Positions 1 to 6,620 of a stretch of DNA of 12,368 nucleotides are shown here, piece by piece; position 1 is the first letter of the stretch, and every line of letters begins with the position of its first letter. The stretch is from assembly GCA_903837255.1 (NCBI GenBank), contig CAILTZ010000849.1, positions 1 to 12,368 of the forward strand. Reading direction: 5' to 3'. Both the position numbers and the translations under genes were made by a program. Below the pieces are notes generated by a model. The model did not search any database. It was not told the DNA's origin and saw only the letters and a program-made list of their open reading frames with translations. Source of the stretch: an uncultured Pirellula sp. Its GTDB lineage: Bacteria; Planctomycetota; Planctomycetia; Pirellulales; Pirellulaceae.

Positions 1-629
1 ACGAAACGGCAAAAAGATTCTCCCAGTCCCCGAGCGATCGACCCTTGATACTCGTTGCCATCGACAACTCTGAAAACAGAATGGACGAATACACCTCCGT
101 GGAAGACAAAATTGCAGGCAAGACCACCGGAGGACGAGCCGACGAGTACTTGAGGTTTATCACTACCGAGCTTAAGCCATGGATTGATCGAGAATACCGA
201 ACGCTCGATTCCCCCGATTCAACCGCCCTGATAGGTTCTTCCCTGGGCGGCTTGTTTGTGCTTTACGCCTTGCATCAACACCCCGATGTCTTCGGCAAGG
301 GAGCAGCCATGTCCCCCTCCTTGTTTTGGGGCCAAGAGCAGATGCTCACGCTCTTCTCTAAGCCGAATACCGACGGTCCCATTTCAATCAAACAGCGTCT
401 TTGGTTGGACATCGGTACCCTGGAAGGAGCGAGCGCTGAGGGACAATCCAAAGCCATTGCTCAGACCCAGCAGCTTGCAAAACTCTTGAAACAAAACTTT
501 CCTGATCGATTCACAGTTCAGACGCAGATTGAATCAGATGCCAAGCATCATGAGGCGGCTTGGGCTCGTCGACTCCCCACCGCGCTTGAATTTCTTTTTC
601 ACGACCCAGCCAAGACCGAAAGCCAATGA
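1..629 (+). CDS. Putative esterase, alpha/beta hydrolase fold (5' end missing)
   Basis: Partial gene: the reading frame is open from base 3 and runs off the left edge, so the true start is not seen. A TTG at 45 could be read as a start but falls inside a conserved strand (LILVAIDN), so it is probably internal. The visible part matches the putative esterase family (esterase D / enterochelin esterase-like). It has an oxyanion-side strand followed by N-R-x-x-E-Y-T, then GGRADEYLRFI before the nucleophile elbow G-S-S-L-G-G (Ser codon 240-242). An acidic strand LWLDIGT comes near 400-417, and a late HHEAAWARR segment near 547-573 supplies the likely catalytic His. The family hydrolyses carboxylic or thioesters; the substrate cannot be read here. 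Its TGA overlaps the ATG of the next gene (ATGA, 626-629), so the two are probably translationally coupled. Whether it is exported is unknown because the N terminus is missing. Confidence 0.85.
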   Translation, partial: ETAKRFSQSPSDRPLILVAIDNSENRMDEYTSVEDKIAGKTTGGRADEYLRFITTELKPWIDREYRTLDSPDSTALIGSSLGGLFVLYALHQHPDVFGKGAAMSPSLFWGQEQMLTLFSKPNTDGPISIKQRLWLDIGTLEGASAEGQSKAIAQTQQLAKLLKQNFPDRFTVQTQIESDAKHHEAAWARRLPTALEFLFHDPAKTESQ

Positions 630-3600
630 AATCCCACCTACTCAAGTCATTCGTTTTTGTGCTGGCGATCGTTGCGCTCAACGGCGCAGCAGACGCGTTG
701 CAAAAGATCAGCGAAACGAAAGTCGATCGGATTGCACCCTTGTCGCTCGATCAGGTTCGGGCTGCGATCGAAGTTCAGCCAGGATTCGAGGTTGAGTTAG
801 TCGCCAGCGAGCCTCTGATCAAAAGTCCGGTTGCGATGGCCTTTGATCCAGCAGGGGCCCTTTGGGTCGTCGAAATGGTCGATTACAGCGAGCAGGAGAA
901 CGATGCGCTGGGGCGATTGTCAAAACTGACCGACACCAATAACGATGGGGTGATGGATCGATCCGATGTCATCGCTGAAGGGCTCTCCTGGCCAACGGCC
1001 TTGGCAACCCTCAACCAGCGAACCTGGGTAGCCGCCGCACCGCTGATTCAGGAGTTTCATGCGAGCCTGCCAGCTGGTTCTAATCGAGCAACCTGGGGGT
1101 CCAAGACCATTCTTGAAGGGCTAGGCAGGCAGAACGTTCAAGGACTTGCGAACTCCTTTCGTTGGGGTCTCGATGGACGGTTGCATTTGTCGACCAGTTC
1201 CAATGGCGGGCAGTTGGTTGCCAAGGCGCCCAGCGAATTGAGTTTGCCAGCGAATCCCTACAACGTTTCGGGACGAGACATCGCATTCGATGTCGTCACA
1301 GGCAAGGTCTCTTCGGTGGCTGGCTATGGCCAACATGGGATGGATTTTGGACCCTGGGGAGATCGTTTTGTTACCAGCAATAGTGACCATTTGCAGCAAG
1401 TCGTGGCTTGGTATCTACCTGAGTTGACCGATGCGAGCCTTTCCCGAGCGGTGGCTTGGCGAAGATCTGTTTCTGCCGACGGAGCACAGGCCGAGGTGTT
1501 TCGAATTTCCCCCGTGGAGTCATGGAGAACCATTCGAACGCAAATGCGATTGGCTGGGATCTCGACGGGAATCCTCGAAGGGGGAGGCCGAGCCAGCGGC
1601 TATTTCACTTCGGCCACAGGGGTGACGGTTTACGACGGTGACCAATGGCCCTCGACTGAACATCCAATCGCTTTTATTGCAGATGTCGGAAGCAATCTGG
1701 TCCATCGCAAACGCTTGATACGCAGCGGAGTGTTTTCCAGAGGCGAACGGATCGATGCACAGACTGAGTTCCTCCGCAGTAAGGATACATGGTTTCGTCC
1801 GGTCCAATTTTCCAATGGTCCTGACGGTTGCTTGTACATCGTTGATATGGCTCGCGAGACGATCGAGCATCCCAAGAGCATTCCTGAACCGATCAAGAGC
1901 CAAGTAGATTTAACCTCCGGCAGAGAGCTTGGACGAATCTGGAGGGTCAAGGCAACTGGCCGACCGCTCCGTCGAGAACCGCCGTTGCTATCGTCTCGAA
2001 CAGTCGAGCAGCTCTGTGAGGCTCTGGCAGATCCCAACGGCTGGCACCGCGAGACCGCTTCGCAACTGCTGATCGAACGCCAAGACCCAACTGCCATCCC
2101 ATCATGCAGGCGAAAAGCTGTGTCTGGAGAACAGCCCCTGGCCAGGCTCCATGCCTTATCCGTTCTGGCATCCATGCCCGATGGCTTGGACAAGACGACT
2201 TGGTTGCAATGCATCCAGGACCCATCCTCCCACGTTCGATTGTGGGCTTGGGTGTTTGCTAATCGCATCGGAGATCTCAATGCCGATGCACTACGGGATG
2301 ATTTAGAACAAGTCTCTGGCTTGATGCAGCGAGAGTTGGATCTTGAAGTTCAGATGACCATGGCGGTTCGTAGTTTGCAGGTGCTGCCGACCCCCGAGGA
2401 TCGAGCAGCGGTGCTGGCGGCTTGGCTTAAGCGACAAACCCCAGCGATGCTTGCCTGCGACGAGTTGCGAGCAGCGATGGAATATGCGATTCGTGGACCT
2501 ACGGCGAAACTGCTATGGGAACAGGCCGATTGGTTGTCGGTATTGGGACACTCTGGCCAGGGGAACAACTTCCTCGATGCAATCCTTTTCCAAATGCAGC
2601 AGCATGGTGATTTGGTTGCCGTATTGAAATCGTGGGACCAGCAGGGTTTAACGGCAGATCAATCTCTAGTCGCCAACGAGGCCCTGGGGCGTTTGGCAGA
2701 AAGAAGGATCTTAGCCGAAGGGAGCGACACGTATGCCCAACTGAGCAAGCTCGCCAGTAAGCAACTCATGCCCCGCATTCAGGCCGCGCTGCAAACGGGC
2801 CAAAGCGATCAGCAAGCGGAAGCTCAACTGGGGCAGACCGAATCGCAGCGATCAAACGCCATTCGACTACTGGGTACCTTGCCGATCGATCAGCGTCAGG
2901 AAATTTTTGCGCAAGTGCTCAGCGATTGCCCATCGGCGTCGATTCAGTGCAGTGTGATCGAGTCCTGGGTTCCCACTCAGCCGGTTCTGCAGAAACTCGC
3001 CGTCAGCCACCTCGATGAATCGAACCCGTTGGTTGAGCAATCCATTTTCAAAGCACTGGTGCGCAACGAAAGCGGCGCGAAGCTATTGTTGGAACGCCTC
3101 GGAGAAAAAGATCGCAGTCCAGCGAGTGTTCCGGCTTGGGTTTGGCAAGCCCTGAGAGCCTTTCCAAGCGATGCGATCAAAAGCAGAGCCCAACAGCTGT
3201 CGCCTGTTTCCGAGGTCCCTTGGGAGAGCATTGCCACCAAGTACCGGGACGCTTGGGAGAAACCCGGCGATGCCCAGCAGGGAGAGGTTCACTTTCGCAA
3301 GCTATGTGCCAGTTGCCACCGCGTGATGGATATCGGGATTGCAATCGGTCCTTCGTTGGACTCCTACAGGGTTCGGCCCAACGAAGCGATCTCGCTGGCG
3401 ATAGCCGAACCGAGTCGGGAGATGGATCCGAAGTACGAGCAGCAGCAGATTCGGACCAAGGACGGTGAGGTTGCCACAGGGATTTTGGTCAGTTCGGGCC
3501 AGGACCAAGTCACGCTGCTAAGTGCACAGAATCAAAGCGTCTCGATAAGCCGCAGCGACATTGAGGAATGGAAGAGCTCCGGTAGATCCCTCATGCCCGA

Positions 3601-3676
3601 TGGGATGCTCAAGGAACTCGATCCGAAGTCTCTCAACGATTTGATCGCCTTCTTGCGACTCGTTCCGCAGCGATGA
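626..3676 (+). CDS. PVC-type secreted dehydrogenase with HEAT-like repeats and C-terminal cytochrome c (CxxCH) domain
   Basis: This 1016-residue protein has the modular plan typical of Planctomycetes/Verrucomicrobia. Residues 1-24 are a Sec signal peptide (basic start, hydrophobic 9-18, likely cut after ADA). Residues about 35-440 form a beta-propeller resembling sugar/sorbosone dehydrogenases, with PGFEVELVASEP at 52-63, the family's GQHGMDFGPWGDRF motif and a calcium-loop-like D-x-N-x-D-G-x-x-D-x-x-D at 103-114. An alpha-helical HEAT-like region covers about 455-840. The C terminus (about 880-1016) is a monohaem cytochrome c with CASCH at 894-898 and a likely axial Met at 990 (Met994 is the alternative). 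Inference: it oxidises a sugar or alcohol outside the cytoplasmic membrane and passes electrons to its own haem; the substrate is unknown. The start is the ATG overlapping the esterase stop. No strong ribosome site precedes it, which fits coupling. The HEAT boundaries are approximate. Confidence 0.9.
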   Translation: MKSHLLKSFVFVLAIVALNGAADALQKISETKVDRIAPLSLDQVRAAIEVQPGFEVELVASEPLIKSPVAMAFDPAGALWVVEMVDYSEQENDALGRLSKLTDTNNDGVMDRSDVIAEGLSWPTALATLNQRTWVAAAPLIQEFHASLPAGSNRATWGSKTILEGLGRQNVQGLANSFRWGLDGRLHLSTSSNGGQLVAKAPSELSLPANPYNVSGRDIAFDVVTGKVSSVAGYGQHGMDFGPWGDRFVTSNSDHLQQVVAWYLPELTDASLSRAVAWRRSVSADGAQAEVFRISPVESWRTIRTQMRLAGISTGILEGGGRASGYFTSATGVTVYDGDQWPSTEHPIAFIADVGSNLVHRKRLIRSGVFSRGERIDAQTEFLRSKDTWFRPVQFSNGPDGCLYIVDMARETIEHPKSIPEPIKSQVDLTSGRELGRIWRVKATGRPLRREPPLLSSRTVEQLCEALADPNGWHRETASQLLIERQDPTAIPSCRRKAVSGEQPLARLHALSVLASMPDGLDKTTWLQCIQDPSSHVRLWAWVFANRIGDLNADALRDDLEQVSGLMQRELDLEVQMTMAVRSLQVLPTPEDRAAVLAAWLKRQTPAMLACDELRAAMEYAIRGPTAKLLWEQADWLSVLGHSGQGNNFLDAILFQMQQHGDLVAVLKSWDQQGLTADQSLVANEALGRLAERRILAEGSDTYAQLSKLASKQLMPRIQAALQTGQSDQQAEAQLGQTESQRSNAIRLLGTLPIDQRQEIFAQVLSDCPSASIQCSVIESWVPTQPVLQKLAVSHLDESNPLVEQSIFKALVRNESGAKLLLERLGEKDRSPASVPAWVWQALRAFPSDAIKSRAQQLSPVSEVPWESIATKYRDAWEKPGDAQQGEVHFRKLCASCHRVMDIGIAIGPSLDSYRVRPNEAISLAIAEPSREMDPKYEQQQIRTKDGEVATGILVSSGQDQVTLLSAQNQSVSISRSDIEEWKSSGRSLMPDGMLKELDPKSLNDLIAFLRLVPQR

Positions 3677-3681
3677 AACGG

Positions 3682-3696
3682 CTTTGAGTTTCAAAG
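3682..3696. terminator. Weak hairpin in the convergent gap
   Basis: The 27-bp gap between two convergent genes contains CTTTGA-GTT-TCAAAG, a perfect 6-bp stem with a 3-base loop. Neither strand has a run of T after it, and the stem is AT-rich, so it is at best a weak bidirectional terminator. Its position is the main argument for it; it could be chance. Confidence 0.25.
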
Positions 3697-3703
3697 GGTC
3701 GAT

Positions 3704-5059
3704 TTACAACCCGATGTTCGGGACCGGTCCTTTGATCAATCCACCACGCGTCCAATCGCATTCCCAGCCTGGAAAAGCGAAAGCAGGAAAGGGATCTGGA
3801 GCGATCAGATCTTTGGATTCATAGACGATTTCAAACTGACGCTCGATCCCGATTCGCCCCAGGCGAAACTTCTTGTACAGATGATGCGTCTTGGGATCGA
3901 CCTTGACCTTGCCCCCAGGCGCATCGAATTCTAGACCCTTCTCAAGCACCGCACGGATCTTGTCCGGATCAGAGGACTTGGCTTTTTTATAAGCCTCCTT
4001 CCACACCATGACTTGTGTGTAAGCGGCTTCCATCGGATCGTCGACGACTCGATCCAAACCAAAGGACCTTTTGAAGCGGCGGACGAAGGCTTTGCTTTCT
4101 GGCGTATCGAGCGATTGAAAATAGCTCCAAGCTGCGTAATGACCATGAACAAATTCAGGTGGGATGCGTCTGAGTTCGTCTTCGCCGACACTCGTGGCCA
4201 GCACAGGCGTTTTGTCGGACCGGATCCCCTGTTTGAACAGGTCCTGATAGAAATGGAAATTGCTCTCGCCGTTGATCGTGCTCAAGACCAAGTCGGGGGC
4301 GGCTTGTTCGATTCTTTTAGCCGCATCGCTGAAATCGCGTTGCCCAAGAGGCAGATAGTCCTCACCGACAATTTCAATCGACCGGCTTTCGAGATACTTC
4401 TTGACGATGTAGTTGGCCGTCCTGGGGAATAGATAGTCCGATCCGATCAGATAGATCCTCTTCCGCTGGCCACCTTGTTCGGACAAAAACCAATCCAAAG
4501 CTGGGAGGATTTGCTGGTTGGGAGTGCTGCCAAAGTAAAAGACGTTGCGGTTGGCTTCGAAGCCCTCGTATTGCAACGGATAGAACAGTAGCGGTTGGTG
4601 GTGGGAATTGGGTTTGGCGTTCGATGGATCGGTGCGGAACAAGTCGGTTGGGTTTTCCAATTCATCGATGACTGCTTTGCGATGCAAACTGGTCCAACAT
4701 CCGAAGATGACGTCGACCTTTTCACGGTCTGCGAGATCGCGAGCCCTACGCCGAAAGTTTTCGCTTCGGGAGCGACCATCTTTGACCACTGGAACAAAAT
4801 CCAGCTTTGGGAATTCGCCACTGGCATTGATTTCCTCGATCGCAAGGACCTCACAGTGCCTGAGCGACATCTCGTTCATTCCCATCGTCCCTGTTTGAGA
4901 ATGCAGAATACCGAGTTTGATTGTCTGATGATCGTCCCGCTCGGTCAAAACCTTGCGGGCCTTTTCCAAAGGTTCGCAACCGGTCGCGATTGCCAATGCT
5001 GCGATGAGAATCATACCGCAACTTCTACGGGTCGATTGAAAAGTTCGCATAGGATGCAT
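3704..5059 (-). CDS. UrtA-like (urea/short-chain amide type) solute-binding lipoprotein, orphan
   Basis: The protein is 451 residues from the ATG at 5059. A TTG directly upstream (5062) and an ATG at 5050 are alternative starts; GGAAGAG eight bases upstream favours 5059. Residues 1-28 are a lipoprotein signal with lipobox A-T-G-C (Cys28), so the mature protein should be membrane-anchored. The rest is a type I periplasmic binding fold very close to UrtA: ILHSQTGTM near 51-59, FGCWTS 119-124, YPLQYEG 160-166, PNQQI 180-184, GSDYLFPRTAN 206-216, GHYAAWSYFQ 306-315, DPMEAAY 341-347. UrtA proteins deliver urea to an ABC importer. Retention of these blocks suggests a urea or amide-like ligand, but no permease, ATPase or urease gene is in view, so a sensing role is equally possible. 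An extra segment of about 18 residues (137-154) sits between the FGCWTS and QYEG blocks. The gene starts 5 bp after the DUF4239 gene stops, so the two form an operon. Confidence 0.85.
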   Translation of the reverse strand: MHPMRTFQSTRRSCGMILIAALAIATGCEPLEKARKVLTERDDHQTIKLGILHSQTGTMGMNEMSLRHCEVLAIEEINASGEFPKLDFVPVVKDGRSRSENFRRRARDLADREKVDVIFGCWTSLHRKAVIDELENPTDLFRTDPSNAKPNSHHQPLLFYPLQYEGFEANRNVFYFGSTPNQQILPALDWFLSEQGGQRKRIYLIGSDYLFPRTANYIVKKYLESRSIEIVGEDYLPLGQRDFSDAAKRIEQAAPDLVLSTINGESNFHFYQDLFKQGIRSDKTPVLATSVGEDELRRIPPEFVHGHYAAWSYFQSLDTPESKAFVRRFKRSFGLDRVVDDPMEAAYTQVMVWKEAYKKAKSSDPDKIRAVLEKGLEFDAPGGKVKVDPKTHHLYKKFRLGRIGIERQFEIVYESKDLIAPDPFPAFAFPGWECDWTRGGLIKGPVPNIGL

Positions 5060-5064
5060 CAACT

Positions 5065-5850
5065 CTACTCTTCCATCAAGTGCGAGAGAATTTCTTGAAA
5101 CGGCTCGGACGAAATACTCAACTCACCGCGAAACGGATTGTCCAACGAGGCGATGAGAAAAATCATCAGCCCCATGAACGCCGAAAGAATCCCACCCAGG
5201 AACATATGGTTGATGATTTTCATGTCGAACATCCAGATCAGTGCGATATTCATCAAAGCGCCGATCAAAACCACCGACCACATCACACCTGGAATCGAAG
5301 TCGTCACGGAAAATAGACGCATGCGGCGGGCTTCGAGATAGTTGTTGAACTGCCGAAGGGCTTCGGCGTGCAAAATCTCATGTCCTGGCGTTTTCGGTTC
5401 GAATCGGATGAGCTGCTCGTGGAAAGCGATCATCCGAGTGTTTCCTTCCTGAGGCACGATCCCTTTTTGTTGTGCTGGCCAAGCGTAGCGAACCACATAC
5501 CGCGTATAGTCTCTGAGCAACCAAGTCAGGTTGGTACGATCCGGTTCCGGATAGCCGCTGACGTCTCGGGCCAAAGCCGAAAGCGCCGAGGCTTCTTTGG
5601 AGACAATGGTTTCGACGGTGGAAAAGTTCTGATATGCGGCAACGGCTAGCAGACCTAAAAGCAGACCATAAAAAACGCCGAAGCAAGACAGCATGTAGCC
5701 AATCAGGTCGTTGATATCAGCTCGTTTTCGGAGAAATATCCGTAGAATCGGGCGAATGAAGATTGTCCCGAGCCAACTGAACGCGACAAACGCGCCGGTT
5801 ATCAACACCGCCAGGGCGACGCTGGGTATGTCATAGATCCAATAAAACAT
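5065..5850 (-). CDS. DUF4239 (bestrophin-like) four-helix membrane protein
   Basis: The protein is 261 residues from the ATG at 5850. A TTG 15 bases upstream (5865) would add five residues, but GGATAGG lies just before the ATG. Hydrophobic segments fall at about 10-31, 49-73, 184-207 and 214-236. A soluble, partly helical stretch (about 74-180) lies between the second and third segments, and a short tail follows S-L-D-N-P-F-R-G-E-L at 235-244. The two-plus-two helix arrangement with the late LDxPFRGE motif is characteristic of the DUF4239 / bestrophin-like family. The biochemical role of that family is not established; a channel-like function is only suggested by its name. The gene immediately precedes the binding-lipoprotein gene and lies 65 bp after bioD, so it heads its own small unit or is reached by read-through. 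Confidence 0.8.
   Translation of the reverse strand: MFYWIYDIPSVALAVLITGAFVAFSWLGTIFIRPILRIFLRKRADINDLIGYMLSCFGVFYGLLLGLLAVAAYQNFSTVETIVSKEASALSALARDVSGYPEPDRTNLTWLLRDYTRYVVRYAWPAQQKGIVPQEGNTRMIAFHEQLIRFEPKTPGHEILHAEALRQFNNYLEARRMRLFSVTTSIPGVMWSVVLIGALMNIALIWMFDMKIINHMFLGGILSAFMGLMIFLIASLDNPFRGELSISSEPFQEILSHLMEE
5068..5074 (-). promoter_or_regulatory. Ribosome binding site deciding the start of the binding-lipoprotein gene
   Basis: The minus strand reads GGAAGAG, partly complementary to the 16S 3' end, with eight bases before the ATG at 5059. It lies inside the last codons of the DUF4239 gene, as expected for a coupled pair. It supports ATG 5059 over ATG 5050 or TTG 5062. Confidence 0.5.
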
Positions 5851-5854
5851 GCTG

Positions 5855-5861
5855 CCTATCC
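5855..5861 (-). promoter_or_regulatory. Possible ribosome binding site of the DUF4239 gene
   Basis: GGATAGG on the minus strand ends four bases before the ATG at 5850 (its GGA part is eight bases away). It overlaps the region that would be coding if the upstream TTG were used, so it favours the ATG. The match to the consensus is modest. Confidence 0.4.
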
Positions 5862-5915
5862 GCAAAGTAGAAGTTCATGATCAAGGATTATGATTCCGCT
5901 ACCAGCCAATTTCCA

Positions 5916-6620
5916 CTAAGAATCGTCCACCTTCAAGTCCAATGGCAAAAAACAGGTGTTTTCGCTCAGGGGCAAAGCCTCCGGAGGCAAGTAGGGTTCC
6001 TCCCAAATTTCAACCTCAGGGCTCAGGTGCCTGAGAAACGCGTCGAGTAGCTCCCGGTTATGAACCTGCGCCGAATCGACCCTCTGGCGTATCTGGTTCA
6101 ATACCACCGATTCGATGGCAAGCCCCATGCTCTGGGCAGCCCGAAGAGTCGAGAGGATCTGATGAATGCAACCCAAGCGGTTTTCTGCCACTACAATCAG
6201 TGGATAACCCAATCGAATGGCTAGGTCAGCGTTGGTCATCGTCCAAGTGATCGGCGAGAGCAACCCCCCTGCCCCTTCGACTAGCAGTAGATCGCAATCG
6301 CTTCTCCAGGCCTGTGCGCCTCGCACGAGCAGTTCCTCGTCGATGATTGCCTGTTGGCATCGGGCTGCAATCGGTGGGGCCAGAGGGGCCAGGAAGCACT
6401 GGGGATTGATTTGCTCCAACGGAACATTCGCTCCAAGCTTACCTAGTGATCGCTTGAGTTGCCAAGCGTCGCTACGATGGTCCTCCCTGGGAAACCCACT
6501 GGCTACTGGTTTGTAAACCCCAACACGAATCCCCTGTTGAATCATCCGCGTCGCGTACTGACCGACGAAGTGCGTTTTTCCAACCTCGGTATCTGTCCCA
6601 GTGATAAATCGTCCGTTCAT
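5916..6620 (-). CDS. bioD: ATP-dependent dethiobiotin synthetase
   Basis: This 234-residue cytosolic enzyme is of normal length for BioD, which closes the ureido ring of dethiobiotin from 7,8-diaminopelargonate, CO2 and ATP, the next-to-last step of biotin synthesis. The P-loop GTDTEVGKT is at 8-16 (Lys15, Thr16), the substrate-binding KPVASG at 37-42, the metal-site Asp at 51, and APLAPP at 78-83. VEGAGG is at 114-119 (Glu115), the RLGCIHQ segment matching the KLGCINH of enteric BioD at 148-154, and the nucleotide-base NQ at 175-176. All expected residues are present, so it should be active. The ATG overlaps the TGA of the methyltransferase gene upstream (6617-6620), implying coupled translation. 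No other biotin gene is in view. The 65 bp after its stop show no clear terminator. Confidence 0.95.
   Translation of the reverse strand: MNGRFITGTDTEVGKTHFVGQYATRMIQQGIRVGVYKPVASGFPREDHRSDAWQLKRSLGKLGANVPLEQINPQCFLAPLAPPIAARCQQAIIDEELLVRGAQAWRSDCDLLLVEGAGGLLSPITWTMTNADLAIRLGYPLIVVAENRLGCIHQILSTLRAAQSMGLAIESVVLNQIRQRVDSAQVHNRELLDAFLRHLSPEVEIWEEPYLPPEALPLSENTCFLPLDLKVDDS

Noticed and set aside
1630..2280. Minus-strand open frame of 216 codons inside the dehydrogenase gene
   Set aside because: Opposes a well supported coding region with clear domains; the translation looks random, rich in Ser, Arg and Cys.
5851..5915. Possible promoter between bioD and the DUF4239 gene
   Set aside because: A few TTG and TAAT-like words occur on the minus strand, but none is spaced like a -35/-10 pair, so no promoter is called.
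5977..5988. 12-bp perfect palindrome GCCTCCGGAGGC
   Set aside because: It lies inside bioD coding sequence near the 3' end, has no spacer or T-run, and a palindrome of this length can arise by chance in GC-rich coding DNA.
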